A DNA stretch of 64,000 bases from Chitinophagaceae bacterium (lineage in GTDB: Bacteria > Bacteroidota > Bacteroidia > Chitinophagales > Chitinophagaceae). Below are positions 16,982-26,659 of the stretch, in pieces. Below the pieces are notes generated by a model. It was given only the letters and a program-made list of their open reading frames with translations. It did no database searches and was not told where the DNA came from. Every line of letters starts with the position of its first letter. The stretch's first letter is position 1. The translations under genes and the position numbers were made by a program. The stretch covers positions 186,001-250,000 of the forward strand of contig JAIEMP010000004.1 in assembly GCA_019752045.1 (NCBI GenBank), given 5' to 3'.

Positions 16982-17647
16982 ATGCAAAAAATCTTTACAC
17001 TCGCTTTATTGTTATTGATTACATCCACTTCTGAAGCACAATTTAAAAAAGGAAACAAAGTGCTGGGCTTTGGATTATCTTTTTATAACCAAACCAACAG
17101 CGGAAGTATTTATTCGCCTTTAAACGCTTACACGAATCAAAATTTGAGTACATCCTTAACCCTTTCCATTGCTAAAGCAAAATCCGAAACAAGGTTGAAT
17201 GGTTTTTTTATCAATAGTGGCTATGGAAATTCAAAGTATGACAATAATTCAAACATAAATGACAGGTATGATGAAAGCTTTTCTGTGAATGGAGGTTATT
17301 TTATACGTAAGTATAAATCTATCGTCAATAAATTTTATGTATTTGGTGAAGGGGCAGCTAATGTTGGGTATGCACGCCAAAATATATATTATAACCCCTC
17401 CAGCAGTATCAGGCAAACCAATGTTTATACAGGTATTTCAGTTTATCCGGGTATTGCTTACAAGTGGAATGATCGTTTTTTGTTTGAAGTACGGTTCTCA
17501 GATTTTGCCAATATCAATTTTCAATATGGAGAGTCCGTTAATAATCCGGGAGACAAAAACATCAATCGTTCCGTTTCTTTCGGCACCAGTTTAGGTCTTG
17601 GTTATTTCAACAACATTGGCATTGGTGCAAGATGGATTATCAAATAA
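16982..17647 (+). CDS. Putative small outer-membrane beta-barrel protein
   Basis: A 221-residue secreted protein with a signal peptide (MQKIFTLALLLLITSTSEAQ, cleavage after residue ~20). The mature part is made of alternating hydrophobic/aromatic beta strands separated by polar Asn/Ser/Tyr-rich turns (GNKVLGFGLSFYNQTN, NRFLFEVRFSDFANINFQYG) and ends in GIGARWIIK. This fits an 8-10 stranded barrel of the outer-membrane beta-barrel type; the specific function is unknown. It converges with the AlkB-type gene, leaving only 5 bases between stops, and its terminator lies inside that gene. Confidence 0.7.
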   Translation: MQKIFTLALLLLITSTSEAQFKKGNKVLGFGLSFYNQTNSGSIYSPLNAYTNQNLSTSLTLSIAKAKSETRLNGFFINSGYGNSKYDNNSNINDRYDESFSVNGGYFIRKYKSIVNKFYVFGEGAANVGYARQNIYYNPSSSIRQTNVYTGISVYPGIAYKWNDRFLFEVRFSDFANINFQYGESVNNPGDKNINRSVSFGTSLGLGYFNNIGIGARWIIK

Positions 17648-17652
17648 ACAGA

Positions 17653-18729
17653 TTATAAAGACAGCTGTTCAACAGGAGGCATCTCATACGATGCCTCCTT
17701 TTTTATTCGTTTATTCATGACATAAAACCATAAAGGTGGTACATGGGCAAGAATCATCATGCCGGGATAACCGGTTGGCATTTGCATAGAATGATTGTGA
17801 TGCCTGAGTACCTGATATTTACGACTGGCAAGATAATGATGATCGCTGTGCCGACTCAGTTCAAACAACATCAACCTCCCAACAAGATGATTACTGTTCC
17901 AGCTATGATGCGGCAGTGTACGTTCGTACTGTCCTGTAGCTGTTTGTTTGCGGCTTAAGCCATAATGTTCAATATAGTTTACACATTCAAGCAATAGCAT
18001 ACCGATAAAGGCAGCAAGCAAAAATGCGATCAGGATTTTTATACCAAAAACAACATACACAATGCTGACTAAACCGAGTTGAAGTAATTGTAATTGCAGC
18101 ATTTCATTATAAAGACTAAACACAGGTTTGCCTTTCTTTTTAACTTCTTTGCCTGCAATTTTCCATGCATGGAGATAAGTAAATAACAATGTGCGGGGGT
18201 AAAACAAAAAAACCATTTCATTCAACCTTGCACTTGAAGGATCTTCATGTGTAGCTACATTTTTATGATGACCTTTATTGTGCTCAATAAAAAAATGTGT
18301 GTAGAGTGATGTGAGCAATAATGCTTTTGCCATGAGTTGTTCTTCTTTACGAACACGATGTCCCAGTTCATGCGCCACATTAATACCAAATACACCACAT
18401 AAAATGCCCATGCTGATAATGCGGCCCGACAGATCAACAGCAGTAAGTGAAGCATCTTTAAGCGAAAATAAAAATGTGATCAGTAAAAAATACTGCAAGG
18501 GTACTATCAGATAAAGAATGTAATCATACACCCGATCCACTTTCGCCAGTTCTTCTTCTGCATGGCTGAGATTACTGCTGTTTGGTTTAATAAATAATTC
18601 TATTAACGGAATGAATACAAATGCGTAGAGCACGGGTATAAAAGTGATCCATCCGGTTTGGGTAAACGAAACCCAGCTGAGTATAAAAACAATCAGCGGG
18701 CTGAGATATTTATAAGGACCAATCTTCAT
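17653..18729 (-). CDS. AlkB-type membrane di-iron monooxygenase (alkane 1-monooxygenase family)
   Basis: A 358-residue integral membrane hydroxylase of the AlkB/fatty acid desaturase superfamily. All AlkB histidine motifs are seen: HELGHR (residues 120-125), IEHNKGHH (148-155), the NYIEHYGL signature, and ELSRHSDHH near the C-terminus. The NYxEHYG motif is what separates alkane hydroxylases from ordinary desaturases. Six hydrophobic segments are evident. The substrate could be an alkane, or another aliphatic or lipid chain; no rubredoxin is fused or adjacent, so the electron donor must be elsewhere. The last codons of the gene form the terminator of the convergent gene. Confidence 0.87.
   Translation of the reverse strand: MKIGPYKYLSPLIVFILSWVSFTQTGWITFIPVLYAFVFIPLIELFIKPNSSNLSHAEEELAKVDRVYDYILYLIVPLQYFLLITFLFSLKDASLTAVDLSGRIISMGILCGVFGINVAHELGHRVRKEEQLMAKALLLTSLYTHFFIEHNKGHHKNVATHEDPSSARLNEMVFLFYPRTLLFTYLHAWKIAGKEVKKKGKPVFSLYNEMLQLQLLQLGLVSIVYVVFGIKILIAFLLAAFIGMLLLECVNYIEHYGLSRKQTATGQYERTLPHHSWNSNHLVGRLMLFELSRHSDHHYLASRKYQVLRHHNHSMQMPTGYPGMMILAHVPPLWFYVMNKRIKKEASYEMPPVEQLSL
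17674..17708 (+). terminator. Intrinsic terminator of the 16982 gene, inside the AlkB-type coding end
   Basis: Perfect 10-bp stem AGGAGGCATC/GATGCCTCCT with a 6-base loop, followed by TTTTTATT. It lies 26 bases past the plus-strand stop and overlaps the last ~16 codons of the minus-strand hydroxylase gene. Confidence 0.85.
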
Positions 18730-18836
18730 GTCTTAAAAATAAGAAAGAAGCAGCCGATAAACGATTTTTTCATTTCTTTCGTTTTAAGATTAAACCATAT
18801 GTGTTTGCAATAGTCTCAACCACTTAAAACGTATAC

Positions 18837-20273
18837 ATGCCGGCATCAGTACAGTTGAAAAATCAACATTTATTATGGCGGGCAGGCTTTGGCCCTGCTG
18901 TTGAACAATGGAACGATCTTGCTAAAGTATCTCCTTCAAGATTGTATGAGGCACTTGAAAAAGCATCCCGTAAAGAACCCATGCCATTAAAGATTGTAAG
19001 CAATTTTGTGGAAGGCTTAATGAATGGGGTTGACGGCGTAAGGCGTACAGAAATAACCAAAGAGCAAAGACAGGAGATGCAGAAAAAATCAAGAGAAGAA
19101 ATTCGCAACCTCAATCTTGAGTGGTTAGATGAAATGGTAAACAGCGATCAGCAGCTGCGTGAAAAACTGGCTTTCTTCTGGCATGGACATTTTGCATGCC
19201 GTAACCTCAATGCATTGTATCAGCAGGATCTTATCAATGTTATTCGCAAAAATGCATTGGGCAATTTTGGAACCATGTTAAAAGAAGTAAGTCGCAGTGC
19301 TGCGATGCTTGCTTTTTTAAATAATCAGCAAAACCGCAAACAAAAACCCAACGAGAACTTTGCACGTGAAGTAATGGAGCTCTTTACCATGGGCCGTGGC
19401 AATTATACAGAGAAAGATATTAAGGAAGCAGCCCGTGCATTTACCGGCTGGCAGTTTCAGTTAAATGGCGAATTTGTTTTTCGAAAGAATTTGCATGATA
19501 ACGGAGTAAAAACAGTACTGGGACAAACAGGAAGTTTTGATGGCGATGATGTGTTAAACATTCTACTTGAGCAAAAACAAACAGCTGCTTATATAACTAC
19601 CAAGCTCTATCGTTTTTTTGTGAATGAAGAAGTAGATGAGAAAAAAATTAAATGGCTGGCAGATCGTTTCTATAAATCGGGTTATGAAATTGCAGCTTTA
19701 CTGAAAGATATGTTTACCAGTGATTGGTTTTATGATGAGAAGAATATTGGCTCCAGAGTTAAATCGCCTGTTGAACTGTTGGTTGGTATCCGCCGCTCAA
19801 TGCCCATGCAGATTGAGAATGAAGATGCACAATTATATCTGCAAAAAATTCTAGGTCAGATTTTATTTTATCCGCCCAATGTGGCAGGATGGCCGGCAGG
19901 GCTCAACTGGATTGACAGCTCTTCGCTTATGTTTCGTATGCGTATTCCGCAACTCATTGCATACAAAGAAGCGTTTACGATCCGTGCAAAATCCGACGAT
20001 GATCAGGAGATGGGGCGCATGCAACCTGCACTAGGTAAGTTGGGCGGACGAGTTGTAAAAACAACCATCCGTTGGGAGCCTGCCATGCAACAACTGGAAA
20101 AAGTTGGCAGAGAAAATTTACTGTCGACTATAGCAACAATCTTATGGCAAACAAATGCATCAGCTATAAATAAGTCTATGCTTGAAAAGTTTGCCGATGC
20201 AAGCAGCAGGGAACGGTATGTTCAAACATCCATCATCCAGTTAATGTGTACACCGGAATATCAAATGTGCTAA
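18837..20273 (+). CDS. DUF1800 family protein
   Basis: A 478-residue protein of the DUF1800 family, widespread in Bacteroidota, Planctomycetota and Proteobacteria and nearly always next to a DUF1501 gene, as here. Family sequence features are LLWRAGFGP near the start, WLDEMVNSDQQLREKLAFFWHGHF (~97-121), NQQNRKQKPNENFAREVMELFTMG (~163-186), ARAFTGWQF, and YPPNVAGWPAGLNWIDSSSL. The function is unproven; it is thought to act on or be exported with its DUF1501 partner. No signal peptide is visible from this ATG. The next gene starts 75 bases downstream. Confidence 0.9.
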   Translation: MPASVQLKNQHLLWRAGFGPAVEQWNDLAKVSPSRLYEALEKASRKEPMPLKIVSNFVEGLMNGVDGVRRTEITKEQRQEMQKKSREEIRNLNLEWLDEMVNSDQQLREKLAFFWHGHFACRNLNALYQQDLINVIRKNALGNFGTMLKEVSRSAAMLAFLNNQQNRKQKPNENFAREVMELFTMGRGNYTEKDIKEAARAFTGWQFQLNGEFVFRKNLHDNGVKTVLGQTGSFDGDDVLNILLEQKQTAAYITTKLYRFFVNEEVDEKKIKWLADRFYKSGYEIAALLKDMFTSDWFYDEKNIGSRVKSPVELLVGIRRSMPMQIENEDAQLYLQKILGQILFYPPNVAGWPAGLNWIDSSSLMFRMRIPQLIAYKEAFTIRAKSDDDQEMGRMQPALGKLGGRVVKTTIRWEPAMQQLEKVGRENLLSTIATILWQTNASAINKSMLEKFADASSRERYVQTSIIQLMCTPEYQMC

Positions 20274-20348
20274 AACAATTTCTGAAGTCGGATTGCAGAT
20301 GTCGGATTTATATGTGCAATTGTCATTCTAAAATCTAAAATCAGCCTC

Positions 20349-21548
20349 ATGTTAATACAGCGTAAAGATTTCATCCAGCTTGGTTCATTGGCAACAGCTT
20401 CTTTACTGATGCCGCAATTTTTAAAAGCATTTGAATCGGGTAAGCTGGTGCCACCGGGAAATAAAGTAACGGTGATCATTCAGTTTAGTGGTGGTAATGA
20501 TGGATTGAATACGGTAATTCCTTACCGCAACGATTTGTATTACAGCAACCGTCCACGTTTGGGTATTCAGCGAAATGCTGCCTTATCATTAACAGATGAA
20601 GCAGGATTACATCCATCACTCACAGCATTCAAAGAATTGTATGATGATGGAAGCCTGGGTATTTTCAACAGTGTGGGTTATCCTAATCCGGATAAAAGTC
20701 ATTTCAGAAGTATGGATATCTGGCATACAGCCAGCGACAGCAGAGATTACTGGAACACCGGTTGGCTGGGCCGTTATTTAGATGCACAATGTAAAGGGTG
20801 TGATAAACCTACACAGGCATTGGAGATTGATGATGTGTTAAGTCTTGCATTAAAAGGTGAACAGATAAAAGGATTGGCATTAGAAGATCCCCGCAGATTA
20901 TACAATACAAGCCAGGAAAGATATTTTAAAGAACTGCTTACACAACATAAACAGGATGCACACGAACAGCCGGTTGATTATTTATACAAGACTATGGCCG
21001 AAACCATTTCAAGTGCCGATTATATTTTTAAACAAAGTAAACAACGCCCATCATCTGAAACCTATCCGGATACTGAACTGGGTAAAGGATTAAAAACAAT
21101 TGCATCACTCATCTTTAGTGAAATCAATACCAAAGTATATTATATTTCTTTGGGCAGTTTTGATACACATATTAACCAGGAAGCGCAGCAGAAACGGTTG
21201 TTTACTGAATTGAACAATGCTGTAAAAGCATTTGTAAAAGATTTGAAAGCCAATAACCGTTTTGATGATGTTTTACTCTTTACCTTCTCCGAATTTGGAA
21301 GAAGGGTAGCGCAAAACGCCAGCAACGGAACCGATCATGGTAAAGCCAACAATATGTTTTTTATTGGCGGAGGATTAAAGCAGCAGGGAATCTATAACCC
21401 TTTACCCGACCTGAGTAATCTGGATGATGGGGATGTAAAGTATCAGCTTGACTTTAAACAGATATACGCCACTGTATTGAATAAATGGCTGGGTGCTGAT
21501 GCAGGAGCTGTACTGAAACAGCAGATTCAGCCACTGGATTTTATTTAA
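20349..21548 (+). CDS. DUF1501 family secreted protein
   Basis: A 399-residue protein of the DUF1501 family, distantly related to the alkaline phosphatase/sulfatase fold. Many members carry a Tat-type signal; here the N-terminus RKDFIQLGSLATASLLMP resembles a Tat signal but has Arg-Lys instead of the twin arginine. Characteristic segments are VIIQFSGGNDGLNTVIPY (~43-60), HFRSMDIWHTAS, KVYYISLGSFDTHINQ, and FSEFGRRVAQNASNGTDHGK (~315-334), the His/Asp-containing C-terminal signature. It is paired with the DUF1800 gene upstream and presumably works with it in the periplasm. Enzymatic activity is not established. Confidence 0.9.
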   Translation: MLIQRKDFIQLGSLATASLLMPQFLKAFESGKLVPPGNKVTVIIQFSGGNDGLNTVIPYRNDLYYSNRPRLGIQRNAALSLTDEAGLHPSLTAFKELYDDGSLGIFNSVGYPNPDKSHFRSMDIWHTASDSRDYWNTGWLGRYLDAQCKGCDKPTQALEIDDVLSLALKGEQIKGLALEDPRRLYNTSQERYFKELLTQHKQDAHEQPVDYLYKTMAETISSADYIFKQSKQRPSSETYPDTELGKGLKTIASLIFSEINTKVYYISLGSFDTHINQEAQQKRLFTELNNAVKAFVKDLKANNRFDDVLLFTFSEFGRRVAQNASNGTDHGKANNMFFIGGGLKQQGIYNPLPDLSNLDDGDVKYQLDFKQIYATVLNKWLGADAGAVLKQQIQPLDFI

Positions 21549-21697
21549 GAACAGCAGGGTTGTGATGTTTAGCGAGGGCTTCAGTTCGTAAAATTACCGT
21601 ACAAAGATTAGGTGAAAACTCCTATTGTTCAGGCCCGTTGATGACCATATATTTGTATAGTCCAATATCAAGAGAAACTAAACATCGTCCAATTCTT

Positions 21698-22750
21698 ATG
21701 GAAGTATCTTACTTCTTTCGCAAAAGAAGGCTCCATGCCTTCAGTATTGAATCACTTTTTGAAAATGTGCATGCACAGATTTCTACTCAAAGTGATGTAA
21801 AAGCCAGGAAAATCGAAGTTCCTTCCATCCGCAATGTGTTTGCCAATATTTTTGCTTCAGGTGCCAATCAGGGAACCATCAATCATATCACCGGGGATAT
21901 TCATTATGTATCGCTGGGTATGAAAAAACGCAATACCATTCTCACCATTCATGATTGTGTGTTTTTAACCAAGTACAATAAATGGAATTTAAAATACTGG
22001 ATGTTTAAATTTTTCTGGTATCAGTTGCCGATGTGGCGTGCCAATACGGTAACAGTGATCAGCGAAAAAACTAAAAGAGAATTGGTGAAGCTTACCGGAG
22101 TAAACGCAGATAAAGTAAAAGTTGTTCCTAATTTTTTTGATCCACGTTTCGAATTTGTTCCAAAGAAGTTTAATGCATCAAAACCACGTATCCTGCAGAT
22201 AGGAACAAAAGACAATAAAAATATAGAAAACCTTGCTGTTGCATTAAAAGGATTGAATTGTGAACTGCATATCATTGGCAGCTTAGATGTAGCTACTCAA
22301 CTGGTATTACAGGAAAATAAAATTGATTTTAAAACGCATACCAATCTTTCGTTTAATGAACTGAAGCAGCAATATTTATTGAGTGATATGGTAGCATTTG
22401 TATCTACTTACGAAGGTTTTGGATTACCTATCCTTGAAGCATGTGCAGTTGGCCGTCCATTAGTGACCAGCCGCATTTCTCCCATGGATGAAATTGCAGA
22501 TGATGCTGCATGTAAAGTAAATCCGTACAATGTGCTGGATATACGCCGTGGTATTTTAAATGTGATTGAAAACGAAACCTACCGTGATCAACTGATCAAC
22601 AATGGCTGGAAGATGCGTTATAAATACAGCATCAATAATATTACTGAAAAATACACCGATCTGTATGAGCAGGTGGCAGCACAACCTGCAACAGAATTTT
22701 TTCTGCTTCGCCAGGCCAAAGCAGCCGCATCATTTATTGGATTAGTTTAA
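21698..22750 (+). CDS. Glycosyltransferase family 4 (group 1)
   Basis: A 350-residue GT-B fold glycosyltransferase that transfers a sugar from a nucleotide-sugar donor, probably to a surface polysaccharide or lipid. The N-terminal acceptor domain contains HYVSLGMKKRNTILTIHDC. The C-terminal donor domain has the usual signature with EX7E-type residues (VAFVSTYEGFGLPILEACA, then GRPLVTSRISPMDEIADDAA). I chose ATG 21698 (MEVSYFFRKRRLHAFSIE); the frame is open to 21638, but that extension is not family-like. It stands alone between DUF1501 and the peptide transporter cluster, so its pathway is unknown. Confidence 0.9.
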   Translation: MEVSYFFRKRRLHAFSIESLFENVHAQISTQSDVKARKIEVPSIRNVFANIFASGANQGTINHITGDIHYVSLGMKKRNTILTIHDCVFLTKYNKWNLKYWMFKFFWYQLPMWRANTVTVISEKTKRELVKLTGVNADKVKVVPNFFDPRFEFVPKKFNASKPRILQIGTKDNKNIENLAVALKGLNCELHIIGSLDVATQLVLQENKIDFKTHTNLSFNELKQQYLLSDMVAFVSTYEGFGLPILEACAVGRPLVTSRISPMDEIADDAACKVNPYNVLDIRRGILNVIENETYRDQLINNGWKMRYKYSINNITEKYTDLYEQVAAQPATEFFLLRQAKAAASFIGLV

Positions 22751-22795
22751 ACCATGTACTTACCAACCCGTTTTTATAGTTGTTGTTTAAATAAT

Positions 22796-22825
22796 AAAGC
22801 CTCTTTTCAGAGGCTTTGTTGTTTT
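22796..22825. terminator. Bidirectional terminator between the glycosyltransferase and OPT genes
   Basis: AAAGCCTC (22796-22803) pairs with GAGGCTTT (22810-22817) over loop TTTTCA, with T-rich sequence following on both strands. It lies between convergent genes. Confidence 0.85.
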
Positions 22826-22851
22826 ATTGAGGTTGATGTTTATCGGTTCTG

Positions 22852-24909
22852 TTATGAATCTTTCAGCTTTTCAGTTTTCTTAATACCAATACGGTACAGT
22901 GTATAACCCATGAATACAAAGAAGGCTGTGCCCAACAGATAATATCCGTTTGTGCTTAAGGCTTCAGATAATCCATGCTCTGCATTTATATTGCCCAACG
23001 CTTTTGTAACATTATCATCCACAGAAAGAATAGCTACCAGCACACCCGCCAATGCTCCACCTGCTACAAGACCGGTGGCAAATAAATTTCCTTTGCCGAG
23101 GTCTTCTTCTTCTGCAGTAAGCACTTCGCCCGATTTCTTTTTCTTTAAATCAACTAATCCACGAATAGCACCACCTGCAAAAATGGGTAGTGTGGTTGAC
23201 AATGGTAAATACAAGCCAACTGCAAAGCTCAGCGATTTAATACCACACAGCTCCATGGTGATAGCAATGAACACACCCACCAATACAAACTGCCAATCGA
23301 GATTAAAGGATAAAATACCTTTGATCAACGTAGCCATTAACGTGCCCTGCGGTGCAGGATATTTATCTGTACCAATAGCATGTGTAATTCCTTGCGAAAG
23401 CATATCAGCAGTTGGTGTATCTAAAATTTTAATGGTAGCACCAATTGCAATAGAAGAAACAACTGCACCTACAAACAAAGCAATCTGTTGATACTTTGGT
23501 GTAGCACCCACAATGTATCCTGTCTTCAGATCCTGAGAAGTTGCACCTGCATTTGCTGCAGCAATACAGATCATACCACCAACTACAAGAGCCATGGGTT
23601 CATATACTTTGCCCGTCCAGCCAACAGCAATAAAAATCAAACAGGTACCCATGAGTGTTGCAATGGTCATACCACTGATGGGGTTATTGGAAGAGCCAAT
23701 CAAACCAACAATTCTTGATGACACGGTTACAAAGAAAGCACCGAAGATAACAACGAGTAATCCCAATAATAATTTACTGCCAATACTATCTCCGGGAACC
23801 TGCGGCATTAAGGCCATTAAAATAATCAACGCTAAACTTCCAATGCCTACAATTTTAATATTCAAATCTCTTTCCGTTCTTTTTACTGCAACCGGTTCGC
23901 CATCTGTTTTCTTCATGGAACCAAGACTGCTTTTAAAAGAAGAAATGATTGTTGGAATGGTTTTGATGAGTGTAATAAATCCACCGGCAGCCACAGCACC
24001 TGCACCAATCTGACGGATGTATGCACGGTAAATAGCAGTAGAATAATCTGCAAATGAATGAGCAACCGGATCCCATCCACCCGGCCCGCCTGTTTTATCC
24101 AACCCACCTAAATAACCAAGCTTTACCAATTGTGCAGCAATGGTATCAGGAGGAACCAATGAAGCAAGCAGAGGAGTAAAAGCAAACCATGCAATTACAC
24201 CACCTGCAACCAGCACTCCACTGATTTTTGGACCAATGATATAACCAACACCCAAATATTCCGGAGTAATTTCTCCGCTCACTTTTGCAGATGGAAAAAA
24301 TTTGTTCACCTGTTTGGTCATCCAAAAAGGTGTTTCAGCAATTACATGAAAGATCTTTTGTAAGATGGCATAACCAAATGCAAATCCTAAACCCATGAAA
24401 GCAGTCTTTGCAAAATCGCCACCACGTTCACCAGCTTTTAATACACTGGCACATGCAGTTCCTTCAGGATAAGGCAAAGTGCCATGTTCTTTTACAATCA
24501 ATGATCTTCTCAAAGGAATCATCATGAGTGTACCGAGAATGCCACCAAAAATGGCAAGCGTAAGAATAGTGAAATAATTAAAAAATTGCGAACTGTCTTT
24601 TTCACTCAAAAACAAAAAGCCGGGCAATGTAAATACTACACCTGCTGCAATACTTTCGCCGGCACTGCCTGTTGTTTGAATGATGTTGTTTTCGAGAATG
24701 GTTGTTTTAAGCAATCGCCTGCCTAGAGTAATAGCCAGTACAGCAATGGGAATGGAAGCGCTTACTGTTAACCCTGCTTTCAAAGCAAGATAAACAGTTG
24801 CTGCACCAAAGATGATTCCGAAAGCAGCACCTACCAGCACACTTTTTACAGTGAACTCGGCCATCTTACTTTCATCAGGAACAAAGGGTTGAAATTTTTG
24901 ATCAGACAT
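22852..24909 (-). CDS. Oligopeptide transporter, OPT family
   Basis: A 685-residue polytopic inner-membrane protein of the OPT superfamily, which imports oligopeptides or metal chelates by proton coupling. About 14-16 hydrophobic helices are visible. Typical OPT sequence includes the N-terminal FTVKSVLVGAAFGIIFGAA, ENNIIQTTGSAGESIAAGV (~73-91), PLRRSLIVKEHGTLPYPEGTACA (~132-154), and a C-terminal half with GIKSLSFAVGLYLPLSTTLP. It lies 50 bases downstream of a POT transporter gene and probably shares its transcript. Confidence 0.95.
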   Translation of the reverse strand: MSDQKFQPFVPDESKMAEFTVKSVLVGAAFGIIFGAATVYLALKAGLTVSASIPIAVLAITLGRRLLKTTILENNIIQTTGSAGESIAAGVVFTLPGFLFLSEKDSSQFFNYFTILTLAIFGGILGTLMMIPLRRSLIVKEHGTLPYPEGTACASVLKAGERGGDFAKTAFMGLGFAFGYAILQKIFHVIAETPFWMTKQVNKFFPSAKVSGEITPEYLGVGYIIGPKISGVLVAGGVIAWFAFTPLLASLVPPDTIAAQLVKLGYLGGLDKTGGPGGWDPVAHSFADYSTAIYRAYIRQIGAGAVAAGGFITLIKTIPTIISSFKSSLGSMKKTDGEPVAVKRTERDLNIKIVGIGSLALIILMALMPQVPGDSIGSKLLLGLLVVIFGAFFVTVSSRIVGLIGSSNNPISGMTIATLMGTCLIFIAVGWTGKVYEPMALVVGGMICIAAANAGATSQDLKTGYIVGATPKYQQIALFVGAVVSSIAIGATIKILDTPTADMLSQGITHAIGTDKYPAPQGTLMATLIKGILSFNLDWQFVLVGVFIAITMELCGIKSLSFAVGLYLPLSTTLPIFAGGAIRGLVDLKKKKSGEVLTAEEEDLGKGNLFATGLVAGGALAGVLVAILSVDDNVTKALGNINAEHGLSEALSTNGYYLLGTAFFVFMGYTLYRIGIKKTEKLKDS

Positions 24910-24959
24910 ATGGCTTGGTTTAAAAGAGAAAAATTACAAATGATTTAGTAGAGATTTCA

Positions 24960-26516
24960 TTAAACAATTCCATGCATCATTTTCTGAAGCTTTTTTGAAA
25001 GCAACAAAAGAATCACACCGGCTGTACCTCCCATGAAAACAAATAACATAAAGAAGTCATAGAGATTGTTCATTTGATAGCCAAGAAAGTTGGTGGTATT
25101 CCCATCCCTTGGATACAAAGCACCTAATACACCTACCAACTTATTTCCACCTGCATTACCCAAAAACCAAACAGCCATTAACAATGATGCAAATTTTAAA
25201 GGAGATAATTTATTAAAAAGAGATAGACCGATGGGTGAGAGACATAATTCTCCCCAGGTATGTAACAGATACAAACCAGTAAGCCAGATCATACTAACAG
25301 TTTTTGTTTCTCCTGATTTTGCACCTATAGCAATCCATAGAAATCCAAAAGCTAATAATATTAAACCAATACCCATTTTTGTGGGAGTTGCTGGTTGACT
25401 TTTACCCATTTTAAGCCACAACCATGCAAAAGCAGGAGCAAAAATGATGATGAAAGCAGCATTGAAAGATTGGAAAAAGCTTGCTGGCATTTCCCATCCG
25501 AAAATGGTACGATCTGTTTGATCTCTTGCAAATAAAGCAAGTGTTGAACCGGTTTGTTCATATGCCCCCCAAAAAAACATAACGAAGAAGGCGATAATAA
25601 CCATTACCCAAACTCTTTGTTTTTCTTCCTTGTTCAGACTTTTATCCGATTGAATGAGGTAAACGATGAATACAAAGCTGGCAGTTAAAAGGTAAAACAG
25701 GTAGTTAATCCTTGTATCCAGATAAATAACTCCAATCATAAGAGCTGAAAATGCTAACAGTCCTACAATAATAAAAACAGGGTTTGCCCAAATTTTTGAT
25801 GGAGCTTTTACAAATGAAGAAGCTGGTATTAAAGGATCATTTGATGAAATGTCTGTGCCCGGGGTTAATCCTAAAATTTTGCCTTCAGGTGTCCGTACAT
25901 ATTTGTCATGAAATAATTTCTGAATCAAAACACTTATCAACATACCTATACCAGCAACAAGAAATGCCCATTTGAAATCTGAAGGGTCTCCTGTATCGCC
26001 GAAATATCCGCAAAGAATCGGGCCAAGTGTGGCACCAACATTAATTCCCATGTAAAAAATGGTATAAGCCGGATCTACACGCAGATCTCCCTTTGGATAA
26101 AGTTGCCCGACTAAAGAAGATATGTTGGCTTTGAAAAAGCCATTACCAGCAATCATAAATCCAAGACCTGAGAAAAACAGGATGTTTGCCATATCTCGGG
26201 ATGAATCATAAATGGAGGCGCAAACAAAAAGAATCAGCTCTCCTAAAGCCATTACCAAACCACCCACAAGAATGGAACGTTTGTTTCCCCAATACCTATC
26301 GGCAATATATCCGCCAACAAGAGGAGTGAGATACAATAAGCTGATGTAGCTGCCATATAAACCATTCGAAAATTCAGTATTAAACAATAGGGCCTGGGTC
26401 ATAAAGTACGTTAGGATGGCCCGCATACCATAGTAATTAAACCGCTCCCACATTTCTGTTGCAAATAAAACCCAAAGTCCTTTCGGATGCCCTGTTTGAC
26501 TAACTGATTGATTCAT
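24960..26516 (-). CDS. Proton-coupled peptide transporter, POT/PTR family (MFS)
   Basis: A 518-residue proton-dependent di/tripeptide symporter of the inner membrane. The POT signature ExxERFxYY is present as EMWERFNYYGMRAIL at about residues 21-35, and the second family motif appears around GFFKANISSLVGQLYP (~126-141), with YTIFYMGINVGATLGPILCG after it. About 12-14 membrane helices are visible. It lies directly upstream of the OPT gene. No dedicated regulator is visible nearby. Confidence 0.95.
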   Translation of the reverse strand: MNQSVSQTGHPKGLWVLFATEMWERFNYYGMRAILTYFMTQALLFNTEFSNGLYGSYISLLYLTPLVGGYIADRYWGNKRSILVGGLVMALGELILFVCASIYDSSRDMANILFFSGLGFMIAGNGFFKANISSLVGQLYPKGDLRVDPAYTIFYMGINVGATLGPILCGYFGDTGDPSDFKWAFLVAGIGMLISVLIQKLFHDKYVRTPEGKILGLTPGTDISSNDPLIPASSFVKAPSKIWANPVFIIVGLLAFSALMIGVIYLDTRINYLFYLLTASFVFIVYLIQSDKSLNKEEKQRVWVMVIIAFFVMFFWGAYEQTGSTLALFARDQTDRTIFGWEMPASFFQSFNAAFIIIFAPAFAWLWLKMGKSQPATPTKMGIGLILLAFGFLWIAIGAKSGETKTVSMIWLTGLYLLHTWGELCLSPIGLSLFNKLSPLKFASLLMAVWFLGNAGGNKLVGVLGALYPRDGNTTNFLGYQMNNLYDFFMLFVFMGGTAGVILLLLSKKLQKMMHGIV

Positions 26517-26659
26517 GCAAGTTGGTTTGTGTTATTGTAAGTAAGATTCCGAAAGTAAGAAATAAATGTAAACGTCTATTAGTTTCATAATTTCGCATTT
26601 GATAAATGGTGCTGCATTTCGGGTACTAACAATTAATTTAGGCGAATAAAGATTAAGAG

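Noticed and set aside
15760-22750. Idea that the AlkB-type, DUF1800/DUF1501 and glycosyltransferase genes form one system
   Set aside because: Different strands, separate terminators and no shared signals; only DUF1800/DUF1501 is a known pair.
22952-24013. Open frames opposite to the OPT transporter (179 and 139 aa)
   Set aside because: They lie fully antisense to a clear transporter gene, have no start context or recognisable domains, and arise from the Ala/Gly/Ile-rich codons of the membrane protein.
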